Source: Gemmatimonadota bacterium (GTDB taxonomy: Bacteria > Gemmatimonadota > Gemmatimonadetes > Longimicrobiales > Gaopeijiaceae). From it: a stretch of DNA of 64,000 bases. The stretch is taken from NCBI GenBank assembly GCA_029262115.1, contig JAJCZZ010000090.1, forward strand, positions 62,001 to 126,000, given 5' to 3'. Numbering within the stretch: position 1 is the stretch's first letter; each line of letters begins with the position of its first letter. Of the stretch, positions 18,319-26,509 are shown piece by piece. Made by a program: the position numbers and the translations under genes. The notes under the pieces are model-generated. The model had not been told where the DNA came from and made no database searches. It saw only the letters and a program-made list of their open reading frames with translations.

Positions 18319-20001
18319 TCACCCGGGCTCGTTCGGCGTCCAGCGAAATCCGAGCGTCACGCCGGTGAAGGGCGAGTAGGCACCGGCTCCGACGTCCGCG
18401 CGAAGAATATCGAGGTTGAGCCCCAGTTCACGGCTTCCCAGGGGACGCCAGGTGAGGCCGACCCCGTAGATGACGGCCAGGCCCTCCTCCACCCGGTTGC
18501 AGAATGCCCGATCGGTCGGCTCCTCCAGGGCGCTGGTTTCGAAGCCGGTCGGGCAGGGGGTCGCTCGTGGACCGACGGCGTCGGGAGTGAGTTCGGTCTC
18601 GTTGCGGCCCCCCAGGAACCAGGCATCGCCGAGGCCTGCCCGCACATGGAAGTCGAAGGCACGGTACCGTCCGCCCAGAGGTCGGTACCGGAGGGACGCG
18701 GCCGAGGCGATGAGCATACGATCGCGGTGGTCCGAGTCGCCTGGGGCGGCAGGCCCGAACTCGCGTCCTACGCCCGAGATCTCGTAGCCGATGTCCAGGT
18801 CCTTCCACAGACGGCGCCCGAGGGCGCCGTGCATCACGTGCGTCACCACGGTACCGGGCTCGTCGGGTGACACTTCAGCACCGGCGCCCGCCTCGAGGTA
18901 GAAGCCCCGGAACCACGACGGGAGGGTCTCCTCGATGAAGTCGGCCACGCTTTCCCGCTCGAACCCGTTGATTCCCGGTTCATAGCTCACCGACACGGAT
19001 CCGTAGTTGTCCTTGGCTCCCTGTGAGGGGCCGGGAGCCGCCACCTCCGCGCTCCGGCGGACGAAGTTGTAGTTGAAGCGCGCGGCCTGCACGCGGATGA
19101 AGAAGCCGACTCGGATATCGCCGAGCCAGCGCTCCCTGGTGACTCCTGGGTCGAATCTCGACCACGGCGCCCCCTCCACGAACGAGTTCAGGATCATGTA
19201 CCGGGCCTCGCTGCCTGCTTGCACGCCGAATTCAAGGGGATGGCGGGCCTGCGCCTCGACCGCCGTGTTGCGGGCAAGCAGGGTGGGAAAGCCCGACATC
19301 CCTTTCCCGAACCGGAGGGTGCCGCCGGCCAGGGGGTAGGTCTGGGTCGTGCCGAGCATGCCCCCGCCGTGCACGGTGAAGTCGACCAATCCCCGGCTCC
19401 ACCTCGAGCGGTAGATGTACAGGGCGGACGCCCCGAGCGAGTTGGAGACCTGATGCGACCAGCCTTTCGGGATGCGGTGTGTGGTGATCACGCTGTGGAC
19501 GGCGGCCTGTACCCTGCGGCCCCCCGCGCCCTGACCGAGCACGCCCAGATCGACCTCGAGGGAGTGCTGGGTCTGGTGTTGTTTCGGCGCGGGTCGTCCG
19601 CCATCCATCTCGAGGCGCTGGGTGACGTCGTAACGTACGCCAACGTACGTGAAACCGGCGTAGGGGCGGTCGGTCGGGTCAACCTGATACTCCGTGATGC
19701 TCCGGGGCGTGAAGAAGTTCTGTCCGATGACCAGCGCCGAGGTGATATCGACGTTGCCTCCAGCCCCCACCACCCTCCGCCACAGGTCGGCACCCGGGAG
19801 GTTCTCTCTCACATCGCGGCCCAACACGAGCCGAAGCCCGTTCGTGAACGCATCGTCCGACCCGACTTTCGCCGGCACCCACGTGTCGTTCTCCCAGTAT
19901 ACGCTCCAGCCCGCCCACTTCTGGGCGGCAACCGGGTTCGGGGCTACGGTCGTCGCGGCGAGCGTGACGATCGCGGCCATCACGACTATCCTCCCTCTCA
20001 T
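18319..20001 (-). CDS. LpxR-like (DUF2219) outer-membrane protein with extra C-terminal barrel-like region
   Basis: The protein is 560 aa with a signal peptide ending PVAAQ. Residues about 28-330 match the lipid A deacylase LpxR family: WENDTW with Asn-Asp, DAFTNGLRL, DRPYAGFTYVGV, QHSLEVDLGVLGQ with the conserved His, and PKGWSHQVSNSLG. LpxR removes the 3'-acyloxyacyl group from lipid A at the outer membrane. Known family members are roughly 310-370 aa; the extra 190 residues look like a second beta-rich outer-membrane segment ending in GFRW. The ATG at 20001 overlaps the M36 peptidase stop as ATGA, so the two are probably co-translated. Confidence 0.78.
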   Translation of the reverse strand: MRGRIVVMAAIVTLAATTVAPNPVAAQKWAGWSVYWENDTWVPAKVGSDDAFTNGLRLVLGRDVRENLPGADLWRRVVGAGGNVDITSALVIGQNFFTPRSITEYQVDPTDRPYAGFTYVGVRYDVTQRLEMDGGRPAPKQHQTQHSLEVDLGVLGQGAGGRRVQAAVHSVITTHRIPKGWSHQVSNSLGASALYIYRSRWSRGLVDFTVHGGGMLGTTQTYPLAGGTLRFGKGMSGFPTLLARNTAVEAQARHPLEFGVQAGSEARYMILNSFVEGAPWSRFDPGVTRERWLGDIRVGFFIRVQAARFNYNFVRRSAEVAAPGPSQGAKDNYGSVSVSYEPGINGFERESVADFIEETLPSWFRGFYLEAGAGAEVSPDEPGTVVTHVMHGALGRRLWKDLDIGYEISGVGREFGPAAPGDSDHRDRMLIASAASLRYRPLGGRYRAFDFHVRAGLGDAWFLGGRNETELTPDAVGPRATPCPTGFETSALEEPTDRAFCNRVEEGLAVIYGVGLTWRPLGSRELGLNLDILRADVGAGAYSPFTGVTLGFRWTPNEPG

Positions 20002-21962
20002 GAGCAGTGCTCCTGGTAGTCCGTTCCGATCGGCCCGAAGCCTTCTTCGGCCCGTCGGAAGCGTGCGTTCTTGGATGAAGCGTTTCCACCGAGCCCGCGG
20101 TCTCGAAACACGTCGAGGACGCGCTCCCGTGTCGCGTCGTCGTCGGGCAGGCTGCCGCCCTCCACCAGCGCATCGAAGGCGCATAGGATCGCGTCCCGTG
20201 CGTGCAGGAAGTGGGGTCCCTCACGACCGTGATGCAGGAGCGCGAGCGAGTCGAACACGAGGCGCCATCCGAGGCGGTCACCGAGGTCACGGTCCCCGGG
20301 GGCCAGGGCGCGGTTGAGGCCGAGTAGGGCGGCGCACCACACTTCTCCCGCGGTGTGCGCGTTCATGGCCGGGCGCTTCAGAAAGCGGTAGGTCCGGTGG
20401 TATCCATCGTACGACCGCGAGCGCAGCCCCGGCGCGCCGCCGGACAGCCAAGACGCGTAGTCCCACTCCTCTGCGGCCGCGTCGGCTTCGCCGGCCTCCA
20501 GCGGATCGGCGTCCGTATCGGCCGCTGCCGCCCCGTTCGCTCCGGTCGTCTCCCTCGTCGCTGCCGCACCGGCCGCATCGAGGCCTCCGTCACCGTCCAG
20601 GGCCGCGCCCACGTCGCCCGGTCCGTCCGGTTCGCCCAGCCCGTCCGCATCCACCCGCCCGGCCCGCCGTCGGTAGTAGTTCTGGATGGAGATCGCCCAG
20701 TAGTCGCTGAAGCCCTCGCCGAGGGCCCGCGACTGTTGATGTTCCAGCGGCGTGTGCAGGTTCTGCGGACCACCGACGACACGGTTCGTCACCCCGTGGG
20801 CGAATTCGTGGATGACCATATGCGCGTCGAACGCCGTATGGCGGCCGCTACCGTGGCGCCCCAACTCCAGCTTCGGCTTCTTTCCGTCGGTTCGGTTGTC
20901 GAAGAACGCGAGCCCCGGCAGCTCACGGTCGTGGATGAGCACGTCGACCGCGTCTCCCCCGCCCGGCGATCCGTCGGCGTTGACTTCCTGGAAGTTGCCG
21001 ACCCGCTCGTCAAAGCCGAGCAGGTAGAAGAAGTCGTGCAGGAAGTTGCAGAGGTAGAACGCATTGATGGCCGCGCCCGCGATCTCGTCATCATCCGGCG
21101 CCTCGAAGATCAGCTCGCCCTGTTCGTCTCGCGCGCGGATCCTGCGATCATCGCTCGTGCGGACATCGACGTTGTTGCCCCGCGTCTCGCCTCCGAGGAC
21201 CCAGTCAGGAGAGGGCGTCCGCGGCGCCGAGAAGTCCGGGTACTCCTCGAGCGGCAGCGGGAAGTCCCGGGAAACCGCCGCCATGCGAGGATCGAATTCG
21301 AAGACGGTGCCACGCACGGCGTGTGACGAGAGCCGGATGACGTCCTGAATCACGGGGCCATCTTCGCGTTCCTTGTCAGCGGAGACCCGAACGAGAAAGC
21401 TGCCTCCACCCCGGGGCACGCCGACACGAACTTCCCAAACGAGACGCGGGCGACCCTTGCCGGAGTACACGGCCATAGAGGCGATGATCGCCTCCTCCAG
21501 CGGTTCTTTCAGGAGCACCGTGGGACGCGAGGGGAGCGAGAGCTCGCAGATCGGCACCGGCGCGCCGGAGGTGAACGAGAGGTCGTCCGGGAGGGCACCT
21601 CGAGTGGCCAGTTCGAGAAAGGCGGCGCGCGCGGCGAGAGCAGGTGTGACCTGCGGAAAGACGGAGTCCAGGCCGCCGACTTCGGTGAGGGTCCCCGTGA
21701 GGGACGTGGGCTCGCCGGCCGGATCGAGACGGACGGACCGGATGGCGTGTAGGACGGGGACTCCGCAGAACGTCTCCTGCAGCGGAATTACGTACCGCCC
21801 GGTGGACGTCTGACGCACGGAGGCCATCGCCTCGAAACGAAGCCCGGGGGCCTGCTCTCGCTCGTGGGCGAACGCGAGGGCGCGCAACGTCAGAGCGGTT
21901 GCGGAAGGTGGTTTTTGGGGCACGGACGCGGTCACTTCGGGGGCTGCTTCGCCGTGAGGCAT
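19998..21962 (-). CDS. M36 (fungalysin-type) zinc metallopeptidase
   Basis: The protein is 654 aa. Residues about 25-120 look like an FTP propeptide. The catalytic part has HEFAHGVTNRVVGG (HExxH) and GEGFSDYWA (third ligand Glu), matching fungalysins. An insert of about 70 Asp/Gly/Ala-rich residues (plus-strand 20455-20665) separates this from the C-terminal NAHTAGEVWCAALLGLN motif. No signal peptide is seen from the ATG at 21962, which is odd for an exported peptidase; the frame extends back to 22274, but through the AraC gene. The stop overlaps the LpxR-like start. Confidence 0.8.
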   Translation of the reverse strand: MPHGEAAPEVTASVPQKPPSATALTLRALAFAHEREQAPGLRFEAMASVRQTSTGRYVIPLQETFCGVPVLHAIRSVRLDPAGEPTSLTGTLTEVGGLDSVFPQVTPALAARAAFLELATRGALPDDLSFTSGAPVPICELSLPSRPTVLLKEPLEEAIIASMAVYSGKGRPRLVWEVRVGVPRGGGSFLVRVSADKEREDGPVIQDVIRLSSHAVRGTVFEFDPRMAAVSRDFPLPLEEYPDFSAPRTPSPDWVLGGETRGNNVDVRTSDDRRIRARDEQGELIFEAPDDDEIAGAAINAFYLCNFLHDFFYLLGFDERVGNFQEVNADGSPGGGDAVDVLIHDRELPGLAFFDNRTDGKKPKLELGRHGSGRHTAFDAHMVIHEFAHGVTNRVVGGPQNLHTPLEHQQSRALGEGFSDYWAISIQNYYRRRAGRVDADGLGEPDGPGDVGAALDGDGGLDAAGAAATRETTGANGAAAADTDADPLEAGEADAAAEEWDYASWLSGGAPGLRSRSYDGYHRTYRFLKRPAMNAHTAGEVWCAALLGLNRALAPGDRDLGDRLGWRLVFDSLALLHHGREGPHFLHARDAILCAFDALVEGGSLPDDDATRERVLDVFRDRGLGGNASSKNARFRRAEEGFGPIGTDYQEHCS

Positions 21963-22009
21963 ATTCGGTGCGACCCGATCGTGGGCGCAAGGGAGGCCCC
22001 ACCCCTTCG

Positions 22010-22960
22010 CTACCGGAGCGTGACCAGCGGAATGCAGCAGTCGAGCGCCCAACTGCTCCAGTCCAGCGTGTCCGGCCAGTGGTGGTAGCGTTCGAACGAG
22101 GGGAGCAGCGCGGGTTCGTACCGAGAGGCCGGAAGCCACGTGTGGTACAGGTGATCCCAGACGCGAGCGACCCGCGAAAGGTCTCCGAGCGCGGGCGCCG
22201 CCACGATCCGTAGTTCCGGGATGGGCCGGACGAGAACGCCGTCCCCGCCCTCGGTGAGCTCCGGCACCGGGCATGCGAAGTCGTACCGGATCTGCTCGGG
22301 AGGCGTGATCTCCATGTCATCCCAGCTCATCCCCCAGAGATCGCCGGCCGGCTCGGGGAGGCCCCGCTTCCCCAGCCATTCGCGGAATCGCCCGTAGCCC
22401 GCCTCCAGTCGTCCTTCGAGGAAGGGCATCCGGATCCGGTGGAACGCGAGCAGACGAGCGGGCACGGTCTCCACCACCGGCCGAACCGGCGGGCCGTCGT
22501 CCGCCGCGATCAGATCGGTCAGGTCATACGGCTTCCGATCGTCGGGATCGTCGCCCGCTCGGAAGATCAGGGGGCCGTCGCGCGTCCACTCGCGCGGTGC
22601 CATGTCGTAGTGTCGTCGGAACGCCCGGGCGAAGTCCGAGGCCGAGTTGAAACCGGCCTCCGAGGCGATGCGCCCGATCTCCTTGTCCGGCGACACCTTC
22701 ATCAATTGGGCGGCCCGCTCCAGACGCACCCGCCGGACGAAGATGCCCACGGTCTCGCCCATGACGGCTCGAAAGACCCGATGGAAGTGGTACGGCGAAA
22801 AGTGGACCCGTTTCGCGAGAGCGTCCACGGAGTGATCGGCCGCGGGGTTCTCTCGTACGTGGTCGAGGACGGGGGCCAACCGGTCCCGGTACCGGTCCCT
22901 CAGGACACCGGCCGCGCGCCGGACGTCCGCCGGATGAACGCGTCGAGCGTCTCCTTCCAC
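22010..22960 (-). CDS. AraC-family regulator with GyrI-like effector domain
   Basis: The protein is up to 316 aa. Residues about 30-130 are an AraC helix-turn-helix pair (LAKRVHFSPYHFHRVFRAV and GFNSASDFARAFRRHY). The C-terminal half resembles a GyrI-like small-molecule-binding domain (VETVPARLLAFHRIRMPF). The GTG start at 22960 overlaps the S10 gene by 61 nt and lacks a Shine-Dalgarno; a TTG near 22879 is an alternative. It probably controls neighbouring genes such as the peptidases, but no operator was recognised. Confidence 0.85.
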   Translation of the reverse strand: MEGDARRVHPADVRRAAGVLRDRYRDRLAPVLDHVRENPAADHSVDALAKRVHFSPYHFHRVFRAVMGETVGIFVRRVRLERAAQLMKVSPDKEIGRIASEAGFNSASDFARAFRRHYDMAPREWTRDGPLIFRAGDDPDDRKPYDLTDLIAADDGPPVRPVVETVPARLLAFHRIRMPFLEGRLEAGYGRFREWLGKRGLPEPAGDLWGMSWDDMEITPPEQIRYDFACPVPELTEGGDGVLVRPIPELRIVAAPALGDLSRVARVWDHLYHTWLPASRYEPALLPSFERYHHWPDTLDWSSWALDCCIPLVTLR

Positions 22961-24423
22961 TGGAGCAGCAGCGACTGTTCGACGTACATCATGTGCCCGG
23001 CCGCGAAGTCCGCCCGGTGGATGTTATCGCGCAACTCCGGCGGCAGACCCATGTGGTCCAGACTCCACACGGCCGCGAAGTACGGTGTGGCCAGGTCGTA
23101 GATCCCGTTGATCAGGAGCACCTCGAGTTCGGGATTGCGCAGCATAGCCCGGGACAGGTCGGGAAGCACGTTCGGGCTGCCCCCACCAAAGGAGCCCCCG
23201 CCGCGCTGCCAGTTCCATCCCCGGGTACCCCCACTCGGCGTGTATTCCCTCGGGCCGTCGTAGCCCAGCTCCCCACGAATGTACGAGTTGAACGCGGACG
23301 TATACGCGGAGCTGATCGCGCTGGACTGGGGATCGTGCGAGGGGCCGCCCTGGAGGCGATCGCCCACGGGGCCCGTGAAGCGTGCGTCCAGCCGTCCCAC
23401 CTGCTTGCCTTCCGAGCGGAGGAGTTCGGCCTCGAATTCCGAGGCCGTGACCCGGAGATTGGCGTTGTCGATGAATTCGCGGCTGAGCCCCGTGTACTGG
23501 TGCATCTGCTCGGCCACGCGATCGCGGGTGGCGGTATCCAGGTTGTCTCCCTGAAGCAACGCGGAGGCATAGTCGCCGAGCGCCCACGCCTCCACCTCGG
23601 ACATGAACGCCGGGAGGCTGGCCGGCTTGCCCCCGGGAAGCGCGTCCAGGTACTCCGCCGTGACCGCGTACGAGGGCAGGTTGGTCACGTACGGGAGGTC
23701 GTCGCCGGGAAGGAACTGGATGGTGGGGAAGTAGAGCACCGCCGACACCAGTACGATGCCGTTGACGTCGATGTTGGCGCGCTGGAGGTGGCTGGCCAGG
23801 ACGGCGGACCGGGTCGTCCCGTAGCTCTCTCCCAGGAGATAGCGAGGCGAGTTCCACCGGTCGTGCTCCGACAAGAAACGGCGGATGAACTGCGCCAGCG
23901 ATGCAGCGTCTTCGTCGACGCCCCAAAACTCTGAACCGGGCGTGTCGTTGAGCGTATGGCTGAAGCCCGTTCCGATGGGGTCAATCATCACGATATCCGC
24001 AATGTCGAGCAGCGTGTACTGATTGTCCTCGAGCGGGTAGGGCGGGGGGCCCTGCGGACCGACGCCCGGCGTCACGACGCGGCGGGGACCCATGATGCCC
24101 ATGTGGAGCCAGAAGGAGGCCGACCCGGGACCGCCGTTGTACGAAAAGACGATCGGGCGCGCACCCGCGTTCGGCACGCCCGTGCGGAAGTAGCCGGTGT
24201 AGAAGAGCTCGCCCGTGTCCGTGCCGTCGTCGCCTTCGAGCGTGATGCTGGAGATGACGGCGTCGTACGCTACGCGCTCCGCGCCCATCGTGATCGAGTG
24301 GCTGCTCTCCCACCGCTCTTGCTTTGGCGGCCCGTCCGCCTCCTGTGCCGTCAGAGGAAGCGGTGCGACCAGCGCGGCACAGAGGGCGAGGCGGGCGATC
24401 GGAGCGGACGGCATCGAGATCAT
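22900..24423 (-). CDS. Secreted serine carboxypeptidase, S10 family
   Basis: The protein is 507 aa with a signal peptide ending LTAQ. The S10 catalytic residues are visible: Ser in LLGESYGT, Asp in NGIYDLATPY and His in AGHMMY, with the substrate-binding NGGPGSAS loop near residue 110. It removes C-terminal residues from peptides outside the cytoplasm. The start is ATG 24423 (or the ATG at 24414); the longer frame to 24813 is divergent-gene DNA. It overlaps the start of the AraC gene and is divergent from the gene at 24728. Confidence 0.9.
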   Translation of the reverse strand: MISMPSAPIARLALCAALVAPLPLTAQEADGPPKQERWESSHSITMGAERVAYDAVISSITLEGDDGTDTGELFYTGYFRTGVPNAGARPIVFSYNGGPGSASFWLHMGIMGPRRVVTPGVGPQGPPPYPLEDNQYTLLDIADIVMIDPIGTGFSHTLNDTPGSEFWGVDEDAASLAQFIRRFLSEHDRWNSPRYLLGESYGTTRSAVLASHLQRANIDVNGIVLVSAVLYFPTIQFLPGDDLPYVTNLPSYAVTAEYLDALPGGKPASLPAFMSEVEAWALGDYASALLQGDNLDTATRDRVAEQMHQYTGLSREFIDNANLRVTASEFEAELLRSEGKQVGRLDARFTGPVGDRLQGGPSHDPQSSAISSAYTSAFNSYIRGELGYDGPREYTPSGGTRGWNWQRGGGSFGGGSPNVLPDLSRAMLRNPELEVLLINGIYDLATPYFAAVWSLDHMGLPPELRDNIHRADFAAGHMMYVEQSLLLQWKETLDAFIRRTSGARPVS

Positions 24424-24727
24424 CAGCGCAGTCGGGTGCGGGTCACGTTCGGGCGGGCCGCGAATGTAGCGCGGCACTGCGGCAGCCCGCGAGGTCAGGA
24501 CGGCCACCCGCGCGCGGACGTCCCGAGTGAAGGGCACGCCACCGGCGGACTCGGCTGAAGGCGCGCGGCACGGGTGGACGCTGTCCCGAAATGGGGCACC
24601 GAGCGCGGTAGACCGCCCGGTGTGTGTCCGACGGACCGTCGTTCGTCTGCACTGTGTAGGACACGGGCGCCGGCGAAGCTGCGAGTTGCAGGGGCCCGCG
24701 GCCGGTGACTCTTCCTGGAGATGGCAC
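24424..24727. other. Divergent intergenic region, no gene seen
   Basis: About 304 bp between the S10 peptidase (minus) and the secreted protein at 24728 (plus). It must hold both promoters. No inverted repeat, terminator, RNA gene or clear -35/-10 pair was recognised. The only functional mark is the GGAG about 10 nt before the ATG at 24728. Confidence 0.5.
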
Positions 24728-26467
24728 ATGCGGCACCCGATACAACGCGGATCGATCCTCTTTGCGGCGATGACGTTGACCGTCGCGCTCGGGCTCGGCC
24801 CGTCCGACGCCACCTCCCAGGTCTCCGAGCGTGATTCGTCCCGCCTGGTCGACGCGGCACAGAAGCGCCAGAGCGACTTCGAGCTGTATCGTCAGAGCCG
24901 GATCCCGGTCACCCGTGAGCAGCACGAGGGCGGGTGCGATCAGCGTATCGGCCGGATCTGCATCTGGTTCGGTGGCGACGACGAGGAGACGTTCCCCGAG
25001 GAGCGTCCGGAAGTCGGAATGGCGCGCGTCCAGCTCCTGGAACTCCTCAACCAGACCTCGCGCCAGGTGCGTGACCCCTGGGTTATCGGACAGCAGGTCC
25101 GCTACCTGGCCGAGGCCGGCAACCTCATCGGCGCCCAGCGTGCCGCCGAGGCGTGCGGGATCGAGGACACCGCGTGGTGCTCCGCGCTGCTCGGGTACGC
25201 CCTGCATCTCCAGGGAAACCATGTGGAGGCCGAGGCGGCGTTCCGTGAGGTCGCTCCGGCGCTGGACAAGGACGACCGAAAGGATTGGATCGTCCCGAAG
25301 TACGTCCTCAGCAAGGACCGGGTGAAGCCCTTCGAGAAGGCGGATGAAGCCGAGCGGATGCGCATGTGGGAGCTGTTCTGGCGCCTGTCCGATCCGCTGT
25401 ACCTGGTCGAGGGCAACGACCGCTTGACCGACCACTACGCGCGCTGGGTGGAGGCCCGCAACGAGCGCGACGCGGAGAACCCCCAGGGCATGTTCTGGGA
25501 GAAGGACCTCGAAGAGACGCTCGTCCGCTACGGGCGCAACATCGGGTACTCCCGCTCGCAGGCGCGGCGGTCGCCCATGAACGGGCGCGGCGGCTTTTCG
25601 CTACAGGACACGCGGAGCGTCATCGGCCACCACCACCCGCGCAGCCGGGGCTACCTGTTCCCGGAGGAGTTCATCGAGTCGCCCTCGGACATCCCGCCCG
25701 AGAGCTGGATCACGGCTCCGCGGGAGGCACGCACCTGGTACGCGCCCCTGTACGCGCCCGACATGAGAGGTCTGGAGAGCCAGGTCGGCCGCTTCCGCCG
25801 TGATGGCGAGATGCTCGTTGTCGCGGCGTACGGCGGAGCCCAGGACGGCGACGTGGAATCCGGCCTGCTTCTGGTGCCGACCGACGGTGGAGACGTGGTC
25901 GAGACCCGGGGCACCGATGCCGAAGGCGTCTTCACACTGCGGGCCGACCCCGGCACCTACGTCTCCAGTCTGGAGGTGTTCAACAGCACGGAGCGACAGG
26001 CCTGGCGTGCCCGCCAGGGCGTCCGGCAGGATCCGCTCGAGTTCGGGATGGTGGCCGTGTCCGACCTTCTCATCCTCGAACCCGGCGCGCCGCTGCCTGA
26101 CAGCCTGTCCGAGGCGATTCCGCACGTGCGAAAGAACGTGCGCCTGTCCCAGGGCGAGCGGCTGACGGTTGTGTGGGAGGTCTACGGCCTGCGGGTTTCC
26201 GAGCCGACGCGCGTCACCCTCGGCTTCACTCAAGGGCGGCCGGACTTTCTCGAACGCGTCGGCGACTTCCTCGGAATCATCGAGCCCGAACAGCCGGTGG
26301 AGGTCACGTTCGAGGACGCGGGATCCGACAACGTGCAGACGGCGTTTCGGGCCATCCGCCTGGAGCTACCCGATCTGGAGCCGGGAGACTACACGCTCCA
26401 CCTCCGTCTGGAGCTTCCGGGGCGCACGCCCGTGATCACCAGCCGGCCGATCGTGGTGGGGGGGTAG
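24728..26467 (+). CDS. Secreted protein of unknown function, faintly GWxTD-like
   Basis: The protein is 579 aa, with the start chosen at ATG 24728 because GGAG precedes it; an N-terminal signal peptide follows (core LFAAMTLTVALGLG). Residues about 95-190 look helical and TPR-like (HLQGNHVEAEAAFREVAPAL). The stretch RMWELFWRLSDPLYL recalls GWxTD-domain proteins found in Gemmatimonadota, but the naming motif itself is not present. The C-terminal third is beta-rich. I do not recognise an enzyme. It converges on the DUF5916 gene with a 42-bp gap. Confidence 0.7.
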   Translation: MRHPIQRGSILFAAMTLTVALGLGPSDATSQVSERDSSRLVDAAQKRQSDFELYRQSRIPVTREQHEGGCDQRIGRICIWFGGDDEETFPEERPEVGMARVQLLELLNQTSRQVRDPWVIGQQVRYLAEAGNLIGAQRAAEACGIEDTAWCSALLGYALHLQGNHVEAEAAFREVAPALDKDDRKDWIVPKYVLSKDRVKPFEKADEAERMRMWELFWRLSDPLYLVEGNDRLTDHYARWVEARNERDAENPQGMFWEKDLEETLVRYGRNIGYSRSQARRSPMNGRGGFSLQDTRSVIGHHHPRSRGYLFPEEFIESPSDIPPESWITAPREARTWYAPLYAPDMRGLESQVGRFRRDGEMLVVAAYGGAQDGDVESGLLLVPTDGGDVVETRGTDAEGVFTLRADPGTYVSSLEVFNSTERQAWRARQGVRQDPLEFGMVAVSDLLILEPGAPLPDSLSEAIPHVRKNVRLSQGERLTVVWEVYGLRVSEPTRVTLGFTQGRPDFLERVGDFLGIIEPEQPVEVTFEDAGSDNVQTAFRAIRLELPDLEPGDYTLHLRLELPGRTPVITSRPIVVGG

Positions 26468-26509
26468 GGGGGCAATCGCGGGACGAGGTCGCGAGCCCGC
26501 TCGCACCCG

